DNA from: Bacteroidota bacterium
Lineage (GTDB): Bacteria > Bacteroidota > Bacteroidia > Chitinophagales > Chitinophagaceae
Length of the DNA: 33,561 nt
NCBI GenBank assembly: GCA_029560415.1
Contig: JAKQKY010000268.1
Location: forward strand, 1 to 33,561
Direction of reading: 5' to 3'
Each line of letters opens with the position of its first letter. Positions within the stretch are counted from its first letter, which is position 1. Position numbers and translations under genes: made by a program. Shown here in pieces: positions 1 through 9,137 of the stretch. The notes beneath the pieces were generated by a model that worked only from the letters and a program-made list of their open reading frames with translations, was not told the DNA's origin and ran no database searches.

Positions 1-62
1 TGGATACTGGATTACGGAAATGCAATTTCGTGAAAACATTCTGCAAATGATACTACCTACTT

Positions 63-1133
63 TTAAAAATGAATCCAGTTCCATTTAAATTTTCCATTAG
101 AAAGTTCAAGGGATGGAGTAGGGAATTTCAGAATATTTAAAACAGATAGCAGCATCTTTACGCCTTTTTTATTCGTCTTGATTTTGGTGAGATCTATATC
201 TGGCGCCAGGTACCATTGTCGGTAACGTTTAATATCGGGCCGGTTGAAAATTACCTGGCCGTTCTTATCTTTTCCCACATTTTCATAACCGCCAAACATG
301 CCTTCGGCACCGGTTCCTACCGAAACCTGTAACCAGGCGGGTATGCGTGAACGTGGGAATATGTTTTTCAGGCCCATGCTTATCCAATAGGTCTGACCAT
401 TATAATCTTTTAAAAATCTCTCCGGGGTGCTTTTGCCAAAAATATCATCACTGCGTTTGTTTAAAGTAGGGTCGTTATAACGTTTCCGGTGAAACGACCA
501 TTTGAATTGAATGCGCTGCTCATCCCATGCAAATTCCTGCCCGATGAGCATTCCGCTTCCAATGATGTTGGCGCCGATATCGGCCCAGCTCCATCCCCAT
601 TCGCTGCTGAAGCCATCCAGGGTTTCAATGATGGTCTGGTAAGCAGCTCCGCTTAATCCACCGATCAGTATGCGCTTCTTTCGGTCAATGCCCGTCCACC
701 GCCACATTTCCATACTTGCTTTTCCGGCCGCATAGGCACTATATGCATGCCCGATCTTATCGATCTGTTGCCATTCCTTGCTATCATTGAAAAAGTGAAA
801 ATTACTTTGCGGGTAATCTTTATACCAGGCTGCATAAAGTCCTACCATAGTTGCGCTATAACCCACTATATTGGCAGCGGCTACAAGCCTCACTCTTTTT
901 TTATTATATGGGAAATATAACAACGACGGGCTGCCCGGAGTAAATAGCGTGTTGGAAATATAGGTGCTGTCGGCCGTAGAACTATTTTTCATAACAGCTG
1001 TGCTGTCTGTTTGTGCTTTCGCCCCGACTGATAAAAAAAGGCATACAAAAAAGCTGCCAATGGCTTTACCGGAACAAGTGAGTGACACAACAAAAGATGA
1101 CCATAGATTAGAAGCTGGCAGCATACAAAACAA
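63..1133 (-). CDS. DUF2279 family protein, probable envelope protein
   Basis: This 356-residue protein matches the DUF2279 family as I know it from Bacteroidota. The family signature is a DKIGH-type motif (about residues 125-129) followed by a stretch around 170-190 rich in Trp, Asp and Gly (EWGWSWADIGAN). The family has no established function and is related to predicted periplasmic proteins. The N-terminus carries a hydrophobic segment (about residues 25-37) ending in AKAQ, a likely signal peptidase site, but the region before it is unusually long. No other Met occurs before residue 48, so the ATG at 1133 or the one at codon 4 is the likely start. Hydrophobic segments follow around 84-102 and 155-200. 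It diverges from the T9SS gene at 1265. Confidence 0.8.
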   Translation of the reverse strand: MFCMLPASNLWSSFVVSLTCSGKAIGSFFVCLFLSVGAKAQTDSTAVMKNSSTADSTYISNTLFTPGSPSLLYFPYNKKRVRLVAAANIVGYSATMVGLYAAWYKDYPQSNFHFFNDSKEWQQIDKIGHAYSAYAAGKASMEMWRWTGIDRKKRILIGGLSGAAYQTIIETLDGFSSEWGWSWADIGANIIGSGMLIGQEFAWDEQRIQFKWSFHRKRYNDPTLNKRSDDIFGKSTPERFLKDYNGQTYWISMGLKNIFPRSRIPAWLQVSVGTGAEGMFGGYENVGKDKNGQVIFNRPDIKRYRQWYLAPDIDLTKIKTNKKGVKMLLSVLNILKFPTPSLELSNGKFKWNWIHF

Positions 1134-1171
1134 AATTAGTCCTAAATGCGCTCATATGAATACGAATCATG

Positions 1172-1179
1172 TACTTTTG
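1172..1179 (+). promoter_or_regulatory. Putative -7 element TACTTTTG for the T9SS gene at 1265
   Basis: The octamer matches the Bacteroidota TAnnTTTG -7 consensus exactly and lies about 85 nt upstream of the start codon. No good TTTG is seen at the usual 19-20 nt distance upstream, so this is only a candidate. Confidence 0.3.
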
Positions 1180-1264
1180 ATTATAATCCTATCCTCTTAA
1201 AAATCGTACTGATTATTCTCTGGCTGCGTATACCTTAATTCTTTCTTAACCCTAATTTCTTTTT

Positions 1265-3967
1265 ATGAACGTATCCCGCCATCTTATCATTTTTTTATTT
1301 TTTCTGCATATAGCCGGTAATGGTTTTGCTGGTTCAAAAAATGCAGTAACAGTGATTACAACCCTTCCCATCGGTCAAACGACCCTTTGCCTGGGTGGTA
1401 CCATTAGTGTTTCTTACAACATCGACAGCGATGCCGATGCAGGCAATATTTATAGTGCACAACTTTCAGATGCATCAGGTTCGTTTGCCAATCCTGTTAC
1501 CATCGGAAACCTCACAGCAGTATCGGCTGGTACGATCACCGCCATCATACCTACAAACACAATAGTAGGAACTGGATACCGCATCCGGGTTGTAAGTTCG
1601 TTACCGGTTGTGATAGGTTCTGACAATGGGACTAATCTATCCGTTCAAAATTTAATGCCACAACCAAATGTGCTTGCAAGTTTTGACATTTTTTTCTGTA
1701 CTAATACAGGAGGTAACTTAAGTTCTTCTGTAACCAATCCTGGATATACTTACCAATGGTACCGTAATAATATCACTATTAATGGAGCAACGCTTGAAAG
1801 CTATCATGTTTCTATAGAAGGAAATTATGCTGTCAGGGTTACTTCACCAGATGGGTGCTCAAGATTATCCGCTTCGTATACGGCATTAGAAAAATCAGCG
1901 CCCCAGGGTTCAATCTCTGTTTCAGGTGGTACCCAGTTATGTCCACCTGGTAACGGTCCTTCCAGCATTTCATTGTTTGGAAACACTAGCAATGGATCGT
2001 GGTTATTGAATGGCAATTTTCTTTCCGGTTCTTTTGGGAATGGTATATTGGTAACAGTTCCCGGCAGTTACCAATGGATCCCGATCACCCTTTCGGGCGG
2101 ATGTATTGGTGAGGCTTCACCACCTGTAGTGATCACCACCGTAACTGCTTCATTCAGCGGCCTTGCACCTAATTACCTCGTTACCGGTGCCCCTGTTACC
2201 CTTGCCGGTAATCCGGCCGGCGGTACCTTTAGCGGGCCCGGTGTATCGGGCAATACCTTTGATCCATCAATTGCAGGTGTGGGTGGACCTTATACCATCA
2301 GCTATTCATATACAACAGATAATTTTCCTCCCTGCACAGTTATTAGTACTCAGCAAACAACGGTTACCCAATCCTGTATACCACCAACAGCATCTATTTC
2401 TTCAAACGATCCAACAAATGTTTGCGGAGGTACCAGTGTGCTGTTATTTGCTAATACGAATACGGGCCAAACTTATCAATGGAGACTCAATAATGCAGAC
2501 CTGAATGGCGCAACATCACCTACTCACCTGGCAACCCAGGCGGGAAATTATACGGTAAGGATTACAGATGCAAGTGGATGTTCAGCGATATCTTCTTCGG
2601 TACAGGTTTCTTTTTTCCCGGCTCCCACAGGTTCGTTTACAGGCCTGGGTGCAAGCTATCCTGCCAATGCCTTCCCCGTTATTTTAACCGGTATCCCGGC
2701 GGGTGGTACATTCAGTGGGCCAGGCATGTCGGGTAATACGTTTTCTCCTGCAGCTTTAGGTCCGGGAGGGCCATATACGATCACCTATACGTATGTTAAC
2801 GCCAATGGATGCATCGGAAATGTTACTCATCAAACCGTTGTAACACCTGTTGGTTGTGCCGTTCCTGCCATTCCAGGATCCATATCTACAGCGGGTGATG
2901 CAACACTGGTTTGTCCCGGTGATGTAAAAAACTATTCGATTGCCCCGGTTGCGAACGCCATATTTTATAACTGGACGGCACCTTCCGGCGCTGAAGTAAC
3001 AGCAGGCCAGGGTACAACCTCGGTAACGATAACATACCTGGCCGGATTTACAGCCGGGGATTCATTGAGGGTAACGGCAAACAATAACTGCGGAAGTAGC
3101 CTTTCACGTGCCAGGAAGATAAACCGCAGGGCAGCACCTGCTTCTCCAGATGCCATCAGCGGTCCGGTTACGGGTATCTGTAATGCCAGTAACATCGTGT
3201 ACGCTACTACGCAAGTGCCGGGGCTTACCTATAACTGGGAATGGAATTCAACTGGCGTATCAATAACCTCAGGGCAAGGTACCGCTGCCGTTACCAGCGA
3301 TTTTACCAACACATTCATCACCGGTAAAATTTCGGTTACGGCAACCAATAATTGTGGTACTTCATCGCCCAGGAATTTACTGGTAAATGCCAGGCCTGAT
3401 GCACCCGGACCAATAACGGGAAACGTAGGTGTTTGCGCTGGTCAGCAGGGCGTACCGTATTCAATTGCCCCGGTTGCCAATGCCACATCTTATATTTGGT
3501 ATGCACCTTCTACTGCTCATATCAGTGATGGAGTAGTTACTTCTGCAGGAAGCAGCCTGGCTACAACTGCTAACAACGTGCAGGTGAATTTTAGCACATC
3601 CGGAGGTCTTATCAGGGTTAAATCTGTAAATGCATGTACCGTTGGAAGCATCAGTTCATTGACTGTTGCGGTTGTGTGCAGGTCATCCAATAATGAACTG
3701 GATATGACCAGGGAAAAACAAAACGGTATTTTTCCCAATCCATCAAATGGAAATTTCAGGATGAGCATTCCCATGTCACAAAAAATTGCTTCTACCCATG
3801 TGATGATCATGAATCAGTTTGGTCAGATCGTTTTCCAGGGGAATCAATCATGCAGCAATGGATTTATAGAATGTAACCTCGCGGGTAAACTCGCCAACGG
3901 AATGTACATGGTAAGTTGTGTGGTTGACGGAGAAAAAATAATCCGAAAACTGCTCATCAATCAATAA
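1265..3967 (+). CDS. T9SS-secreted multidomain surface protein with Ig/PKD-like repeats
   Basis: This 900-residue secreted protein has an N-terminal signal peptide (about residues 1-22, ending in GNGFAG). The body is all beta-domain. Two Ig-like modules with a YQW core and a GNY..R/TVR strand occur around 130-205 and 370-450. Each is followed by a related module with the hallmark GGTFSGPG..GNTF (near 320 and 480). Three PKD-like repeats follow around 540-810, each with a VCPG/ICNA/VCAG-type start and an N.CG or N.C end. The last 80 or so residues contain NGIFPNPSNGNF and end in LLINQ, typical of a type A T9SS sorting domain (Por_Sec_tail). I infer export through the outer membrane and display or release at the surface. 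No catalytic domain is visible, so an adhesin or structural role is likely but unproven. Confidence 0.88.
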   Translation: MNVSRHLIIFLFFLHIAGNGFAGSKNAVTVITTLPIGQTTLCLGGTISVSYNIDSDADAGNIYSAQLSDASGSFANPVTIGNLTAVSAGTITAIIPTNTIVGTGYRIRVVSSLPVVIGSDNGTNLSVQNLMPQPNVLASFDIFFCTNTGGNLSSSVTNPGYTYQWYRNNITINGATLESYHVSIEGNYAVRVTSPDGCSRLSASYTALEKSAPQGSISVSGGTQLCPPGNGPSSISLFGNTSNGSWLLNGNFLSGSFGNGILVTVPGSYQWIPITLSGGCIGEASPPVVITTVTASFSGLAPNYLVTGAPVTLAGNPAGGTFSGPGVSGNTFDPSIAGVGGPYTISYSYTTDNFPPCTVISTQQTTVTQSCIPPTASISSNDPTNVCGGTSVLLFANTNTGQTYQWRLNNADLNGATSPTHLATQAGNYTVRITDASGCSAISSSVQVSFFPAPTGSFTGLGASYPANAFPVILTGIPAGGTFSGPGMSGNTFSPAALGPGGPYTITYTYVNANGCIGNVTHQTVVTPVGCAVPAIPGSISTAGDATLVCPGDVKNYSIAPVANAIFYNWTAPSGAEVTAGQGTTSVTITYLAGFTAGDSLRVTANNNCGSSLSRARKINRRAAPASPDAISGPVTGICNASNIVYATTQVPGLTYNWEWNSTGVSITSGQGTAAVTSDFTNTFITGKISVTATNNCGTSSPRNLLVNARPDAPGPITGNVGVCAGQQGVPYSIAPVANATSYIWYAPSTAHISDGVVTSAGSSLATTANNVQVNFSTSGGLIRVKSVNACTVGSISSLTVAVVCRSSNNELDMTREKQNGIFPNPSNGNFRMSIPMSQKIASTHVMIMNQFGQIVFQGNQSCSNGFIECNLAGKLANGMYMVSCVVDGEKIIRKLLINQ

Positions 3968-3988
3968 TAATCAATTTCTAAAAGTTAT

Positions 3989-4030
3989 CAGAAGTCCCAA
4001 AGTCGTAACGATTATGGGACTTCTGTTTTG
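3989..4030 (+). terminator. Rho-independent terminator after the 1265 T9SS gene
   Basis: A perfect 11-bp inverted repeat (CAGAAGTCCCA at 3989-3999 and its complement at 4015-4025) is followed by a T-rich stretch. It starts 22 nt after the stop codon. Confidence 0.8.
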
Positions 4031-4090
4031 ATGGCAGTGCAGTCTTTGAATAATTTTTTTCTTTAGTGATGTATTAAAGTATGAAAGATA

Positions 4091-4098
4091 TATTTTTG
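4091..4098 (+). promoter_or_regulatory. Putative -7 element TATTTTTG for the phospho-sugar mutase operon
   Basis: This is an exact TAnnTTTG match 20 nt upstream of the ATG at 4118, after the preceding terminator. The -33 position shows only a weak match. Confidence 0.35.
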
Positions 4099-4117
4099 AA
4101 GACGTTAAAAACACAAT

Positions 4118-5842
4118 ATGGACAAAAATATTCAGGAAAAAATAGACAAGTGGCTTACCGGTAATTACGATGAGGTTACCAAAGAAGGTATCAGGAGTTT
4201 ACAGGCATCCAACCCAGATGACCTGGCAGATGCATTTTATAAAAATCTTGAGTTTGGTACAGGCGGCCTGCGTGGCATCATGGGCATCGGTACCAACCGC
4301 ATGAATAAATATACTGTAGGCATGGCCACACAGGGTTATGCCAATTACCTGAAAAAATGTTTTGGCGATAATGTGAAAGTAGCCATTGCACATGATTGCA
4401 GAAACAACAGTGCTGCTTTCGCCGATATTACTGCGAATGTTTTTGCAGCCAATGGCATCACCGTTTATTTGTTTGAAGCCCTGCGCCCCACACCGGAACT
4501 GAGTTTTGCTATTCGTCATTTTAAATGCCAGGGTGGTGTGGTTTGTACGGCAAGTCATAACCCGAAAGAATACAATGGCTATAAAGCGTATTGGGATGAT
4601 GGTGCCCAGATGGTACCGCCCCATGATAAGAATGTGATCACTGAAGTTGAAAAGATCGCTTCGGTAGATGATGTGAAATGGTCGGGTGGTGAAAAAAATA
4701 TCATCATCATCGGGAAGGAAGTGGATGAAGCTTACCTCGATATGGTAAAAGGGTTGAGTGTTTATCCCGATGTATGTGCAGCCCAGCATGATATGAGCAT
4801 TGTGTACACACCCATTCATGGAACCGGCATCATGCTGGTACCGGCAGCGCTTAGCCGCTATGGCTTTACCAATGTACATATTGTGAAGGAGCAAAGTACG
4901 CCGGACGGAAATTTCCCTACGGTGATCTATCCCAATCCCGAAGAAAGGGAAACGATGAGCATTGGTTTAAAACAAGCGGAAGCCCTGGATGCAGATATTT
5001 TGCTGGGGACCGATCCGGATGCTGATCGGGTAGGCGTTGGCGTTAAGAACAATAAAGGAGAGTGGATATTGATGAATGGCAACCAGACAGCCCTGCTCGC
5101 TTTCAATTATATGATCGAAGCCAGGAAGGCCAAAGGCATTGCAAAGCCCAACGACATGGTGATCAAAACCATCGTTACCACCGATATGATCGATGTGATC
5201 GCCAAAGCCAATGGCGTGAATTGTTACAATGTACTCACTGGTTTTAAATGGATATCATCACTCATCAAAGAAAAAGAAGCAACCGAAAATTATATCATCG
5301 GCGGGGAAGAAAGTTTTGGATTGATGATCGGCGATAAGATCCGTGATAAAGACAGTGTAAGCGCCGTGACCATTCTTTGCGAAATGGCCGCCTATGAAAA
5401 AAATAAAGGGCGATCATTGTTTGATAAGTTGGTTGACCTCTATGTACAATATGGTTTTTACAAAGAGAACCTGGTGAGCATTACCAAAAAAGGAATGAAT
5501 GGCGCAGCCGAAATAAAAGCCATGATGGAAACCTATCGCAGCAATCCGCCTAAAACGATCGATGGTATGGAAGTAAAAGAATTGCTCGATTATGAATTGC
5601 AGGTTGGTAAAAATTTGTCGGATGGATCCAGCTGGAAAATTGAACTGCCAAAAAGCAATGTACTCCAATTCGTATTGGCCGATGGATCAAAAATTTCGGC
5701 AAGACCCAGTGGCACCGAACCAAAAATAAAATTCTATTTCAGTGTGAATACAACATTGGCTTCTGCAGCCGATTTTGAGAAAACAGAAAAGTTGCTCGAT
5801 GATCGGATCGACAGGATCATTGCAGAGATGGAATTGAAATAA
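4118..5842 (+). CDS. Phospho-sugar mutase (phosphoglucomutase/phosphomannomutase)
   Basis: This is an alpha-D-phosphohexomutase that interconverts hexose 1- and 6-phosphates, most likely glucose, through a phosphoserine enzyme in the cytoplasm. All four family signatures are present. The active-site loop is TASHNP (residues 144-149, phosphoserine Ser146). The metal-binding loop is DPDADR (299-304). The sugar-binding loop is GGEESFG (395-401). The phosphate-binding loop is RPSGTEPKIKF (529-539). At 574 residues it has the size of the long bacterial PgcA-like type rather than the roughly 450-residue ManB/GlmM type, and an early GTGGLRG motif supports the long type. Exact substrate preference cannot be read from the sequence. 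It lies 12 nt upstream of the S41 protease gene and is probably co-transcribed with it. Confidence 0.93.
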   Translation: MDKNIQEKIDKWLTGNYDEVTKEGIRSLQASNPDDLADAFYKNLEFGTGGLRGIMGIGTNRMNKYTVGMATQGYANYLKKCFGDNVKVAIAHDCRNNSAAFADITANVFAANGITVYLFEALRPTPELSFAIRHFKCQGGVVCTASHNPKEYNGYKAYWDDGAQMVPPHDKNVITEVEKIASVDDVKWSGGEKNIIIIGKEVDEAYLDMVKGLSVYPDVCAAQHDMSIVYTPIHGTGIMLVPAALSRYGFTNVHIVKEQSTPDGNFPTVIYPNPEERETMSIGLKQAEALDADILLGTDPDADRVGVGVKNNKGEWILMNGNQTALLAFNYMIEARKAKGIAKPNDMVIKTIVTTDMIDVIAKANGVNCYNVLTGFKWISSLIKEKEATENYIIGGEESFGLMIGDKIRDKDSVSAVTILCEMAAYEKNKGRSLFDKLVDLYVQYGFYKENLVSITKKGMNGAAEIKAMMETYRSNPPKTIDGMEVKELLDYELQVGKNLSDGSSWKIELPKSNVLQFVLADGSKISARPSGTEPKIKFYFSVNTTLASAADFEKTEKLLDDRIDRIIAEMELK

Positions 5843-5854
5843 TAAACCCTCCTT

Positions 5855-7924
5855 ATGAAACGAATGTTAATCCTGGCCTGCATCTTATCCAATGCAGCCG
5901 CCCTGGCCCAGCCGGGTAATGGTCTTAAGCAAAGGACCATTGTATTAAAGCGGTTCCTTGAAAAGAATCACTACCAGCCTTTGGCATGGAATGATACTTC
6001 ATCAGCCATGTTGTATAACAGGTGGCTTGAGGTATTGGACGATGAAAAATTCTTTTTGCTCCAGAAGGATGTATCTGCATTGGATGCATATAAGTACAGG
6101 CTTGACGATGAGTTGCAGGGAAAGGATTGGAATTTTGTCCCTTTATCTTCAGGTTTATTAAAAGCAAGGCTTCAACGCACGGATAGTGTGATCAAAGTAG
6201 TCCTGGATAAACCGATTGATTTTTCAAAAGCCGAAACGTTCACCTGGCCCTTCCGGTCTTATGCAGCTTCTGAAGCGGAATTCAGCACCCGCTGGCGGCA
6301 GTATTTGAAATGGCGGGTGATGGATATCATAGCAGGATCTGCCCTTGGAAAAAATAAAGCAGCCATCGCTGCCAACAGTGCTGAATTTGCAAAATTGGAA
6401 CTAACGGCAAGGGATAAGGTACGAAAACAGGAACTGACCTACATTGCCAATCTTCAAAAGAATCCGAAAGAATTTACAGATGAACTCGATGAAGCTTACC
6501 TGAACTGCATCGCCTGGTGTTATGACCCGCATACTACATACATGAACATGAAGGAAAAGACTGAGTTCCAGGCGCAGGTTTCTGCATCAGAATTCAGCAC
6601 AGGTATCGATATTGAAGAAAATGAAAAGGGAGATAAGTTGATCGGATATTTAGAACCGGGTGGAAGCGCCTGGCGAACCGGGCAACTGCATTCCGGTGAC
6701 CTGGTGATGAAGATTAAGATCAACGATGTTGAAAAGGATATTTCAGACCTTGAAGAAGGAGAACTGGAAGACATGCTTAGCAGCAACAGCCAGGAAAATA
6801 TCGAATTAACGGTTAAAACTGCCGCAGGCGAAATTAAAAAAGTAGCGTTGGTAAAAGAGCAGATCAGTGATGATGAAAGTATTGTAAAAAGCTATGTGAT
6901 CAGGTCTGCAAAAAATTATGGGTATATAAACCTCCCAGGGTTTTACAGCCGGGAAGAAGATGCAACAAAACTGAAGTATGATGGCTGTGCCAACGATATC
7001 AGCAAAGAGATCGTGAAACTAAAAAAAGATTCTATTGCCGGATTGATACTTGACCTCAGATACAATGGCGGAGGAAGCATGTGGGAAGCCATGCAACTGG
7101 CCGGTATTTTTATAGACATCGGCCCCGTAGCATCGATGAAAGACAGGGAAGGGAAAATTCATTTCCTCAAAGATCCTAATCGCGGTACTATCTACGACGG
7201 TCCGTTAATGATCCTGGTCAATGGAGGAAGTGCAAGCGCCAGCGAATTTGTGAGCGCCGTACTGCAGGATTATAACCGGGCATTGATCGTGGGCAGTACA
7301 ACTTACGGTAAAGGCACAGCGCAGATAGTATTGCCATTGGATACGGGTATAATTTCGGAAACCAGGAACTATACGGATTTTGTAAAAGTTACACAGGAGA
7401 AATTTTATCGCATAAACGGCTCCACAACGCAGTGGAAGGGTGTTATTCCCGACATCAACCTGCCTGATTTATTTATCGACGATACTTACCGTGAAAGTTC
7501 TAATGCCAGTGCCTTAAGGCCAGATAACAGTAAAACCGGCATTTACCAGGCCTTGAAACCTTTGCCTGTTGCGGCATTGAAAACCAAAAGTGAACATAGA
7601 ACCGGATCGGATTCTTTCTTCATTCACATCAACCGGTTTGCCGACAGGTTGAAACAGAAAATGAGCGGTCGTATAATACCACTGCAATGGACAGCATTCA
7701 GTTCGTATTATTTGAGTAACCTTGATTTGCTTGGACAGATGAATGAAGATAAAAAAGCAGATATTTCAATGCTGGTGACGAATAATAATTTTGACAGGGT
7801 GAAATTCCGGGAAGCCACCGACCAAAAGAAAGAGATCAATGAAAGCTATATCAGGCATATACAAATAGATAGAACCGTGCTGGAAGCGGCCCGGATAATG
7901 ACCGACTGGCAATCTTTGCAATAA
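5855..7924 (+). CDS. Carboxy-terminal processing peptidase (S41 family, Prc/Tsp type)
   Basis: This 689-residue periplasmic serine protease resembles E. coli Prc in length and layout. A signal peptide ends near ALAQ (about residue 19). A long N-terminal helical domain covers roughly 25-220. A PDZ domain lies around 225-330 (EFSTGIDIEE then LEPGGSAWRTGQL). The S41 protease core spans about 345-550. The catalytic dyad is visible: Ser461 within the SASASE motif (459-464) and Lys486 in YGKGTAQ, 25 residues apart as in Prc. A C-terminal domain follows the FYRINGSTTQWKGVIPD segment, which is typical of the Prc subgroup. The family degrades or trims periplasmic and outer-membrane proteins from their C-termini. 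It sits 12 nt after the phospho-sugar mutase gene; a functional link is not obvious. Confidence 0.93.
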   Translation: MKRMLILACILSNAAALAQPGNGLKQRTIVLKRFLEKNHYQPLAWNDTSSAMLYNRWLEVLDDEKFFLLQKDVSALDAYKYRLDDELQGKDWNFVPLSSGLLKARLQRTDSVIKVVLDKPIDFSKAETFTWPFRSYAASEAEFSTRWRQYLKWRVMDIIAGSALGKNKAAIAANSAEFAKLELTARDKVRKQELTYIANLQKNPKEFTDELDEAYLNCIAWCYDPHTTYMNMKEKTEFQAQVSASEFSTGIDIEENEKGDKLIGYLEPGGSAWRTGQLHSGDLVMKIKINDVEKDISDLEEGELEDMLSSNSQENIELTVKTAAGEIKKVALVKEQISDDESIVKSYVIRSAKNYGYINLPGFYSREEDATKLKYDGCANDISKEIVKLKKDSIAGLILDLRYNGGGSMWEAMQLAGIFIDIGPVASMKDREGKIHFLKDPNRGTIYDGPLMILVNGGSASASEFVSAVLQDYNRALIVGSTTYGKGTAQIVLPLDTGIISETRNYTDFVKVTQEKFYRINGSTTQWKGVIPDINLPDLFIDDTYRESSNASALRPDNSKTGIYQALKPLPVAALKTKSEHRTGSDSFFIHINRFADRLKQKMSGRIIPLQWTAFSSYYLSNLDLLGQMNEDKKADISMLVTNNNFDRVKFREATDQKKEINESYIRHIQIDRTVLEAARIMTDWQSLQ

Positions 7925-7952
7925 AATATGTTTCGATTAGATTTAACTGGCA

Positions 7953-7983
7953 TTTGTTCGGCTCAGAAATTTTCTTATTTTCA
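7953..7983 (+). promoter_or_regulatory. Candidate Bacteroidota promoter for the 8016 gene
   Basis: TTTG at 7953-7956 is followed by a 19-nt spacer and TATTTTCA at 7976-7983, a two-mismatch version of TAnnTTTG. It lies about 32 nt upstream of the ATG. Confidence 0.35.
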
Positions 7984-8015
7984 TAAAATAATCAAATCCC
8001 TAAAACTTACCCTTT

Positions 8016-9053
8016 ATGAAAAGATTTATCTGCTATGCTATAACAGCTGTATTGATCAGTTTTTCCCTCACTTCATTTTCGCAGGATCTCGATAACGCCG
8101 GCCAGTACATGGATGCCATCAGCCTTCAGCGTAAAAATATTTCTAAAAAATTCATGAGTTATGTAAGCGCTGCAGCGCATGGTAAAAGAGCCAGGAAAGT
8201 TGAAAATCTCCGTAATAAATTGCTCAACGAAGTACAGGAGGCCAGGATGAACATAAGCGGTTTGCCCTCTTATAAAGGCGATAAGGCTTACCGGGATACT
8301 ACGGTCAATTTTTTAAAGTTGTATTTTAATATTCTTAACGATGATTACAGCAAGATCATCAACCTGGAAGAGATCGCAGAACAGAGTTATGACGACATGG
8401 AAGCCTATATGCTTGCACAGGAAATGGTTGATAAAAAACTTGAGGAAGGAAATGCCAGGATGAAGGAAGCTTCGGAGAAATTTGCCGCAGCCAATAATAT
8501 CAACCTGGTTGACAATAAAAATGAGCTGGGAGAAATGATCGACCAGGTACATAAACTGAATGTTTATTACCACGAGATATACCTGGTATTTTTCAAACCT
8601 TATAAACAGGAAAGTTATATGATGGAAGCCATGAAAAAAGCCAACATCACGGGTATTGAACAGAATAAGAACTCACTCCTGAAATATTCAGAAGAAGGAT
8701 TGCAGAAGATTTCTTCCTTAAAAGCTTTCCAGGGAGATAATTCATTACTGTCGGCTTGTAAAACAATGTTGAATTTTTATGTTAAAGAAGTGAAAGGAAG
8801 CATGGGCAACATTTCTGATTATTTTCTAACCAAAGAACGTTTTGAAGAAATTCAAAAAGAGTTTAAAAAGAAAAAAAGCCCAACCCAGGAAGATGTTGAT
8901 GCGTATAATAAAGCAGTAAATGATGTCAACAAGGCTACCGATACGTTTAACAACACCAATAACACATTGAATAAAGAACGTACAGAAGCCTTAAATGACT
9001 GGAACAAAACTGTTAATTCCTTTTTTGATGAACATACGCCAAAATACAAATAA
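8016..9053 (+). CDS. Secreted helical protein of unknown function (possibly LIC11966-like)
   Basis: This is a 345-residue protein with a clear signal peptide (MKRFICYAITAVLISFSLTS, cleavage near SFSQ). The rest is almost wholly helical and charged, with several amphipathic stretches and a C-terminal coiled-coil-like region rich in Asn, Lys and Glu (about 275-330, VNDVNKATDTFNNTNNTLNK). No catalytic motif is visible. It resembles a Bacteroidota group that I recall being labelled LIC11966 family surface protein, but I hold that name loosely. The gene has its own candidate promoter and a strong terminator downstream, so it is likely a single-gene unit. Confidence 0.75.
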   Translation: MKRFICYAITAVLISFSLTSFSQDLDNAGQYMDAISLQRKNISKKFMSYVSAAAHGKRARKVENLRNKLLNEVQEARMNISGLPSYKGDKAYRDTTVNFLKLYFNILNDDYSKIINLEEIAEQSYDDMEAYMLAQEMVDKKLEEGNARMKEASEKFAAANNINLVDNKNELGEMIDQVHKLNVYYHEIYLVFFKPYKQESYMMEAMKKANITGIEQNKNSLLKYSEEGLQKISSLKAFQGDNSLLSACKTMLNFYVKEVKGSMGNISDYFLTKERFEEIQKEFKKKKSPTQEDVDAYNKAVNDVNKATDTFNNTNNTLNKERTEALNDWNKTVNSFFDEHTPKYK

Positions 9054-9093
9054 GAATCTTTAAAAATAGGCAGGAAAACATGCCGATAAAAAT

Positions 9094-9122
9094 TGTCAGG
9101 ACAATGCTCCTGACATTTTTTT
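9094..9122 (+). terminator. Strong intrinsic terminator after the 8016 gene
   Basis: A perfect 8-bp stem (TGTCAGGA, 6-nt loop, TCCTGACA) is followed by seven T residues. It ends only about 15 nt before the pcm start codon, so pcm needs either read-through or a promoter overlapping the terminator. Confidence 0.85.
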
Positions 9123-9137
9123 ATCTTGCAACCAGTT

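Noticed and set aside
4199..4894. 231-residue minus-strand reading frame
   Set aside because: It lies wholly inside the phospho-sugar mutase gene, which has all family motifs. Its composition (many His, Ile and Cys) looks like an antisense shadow.
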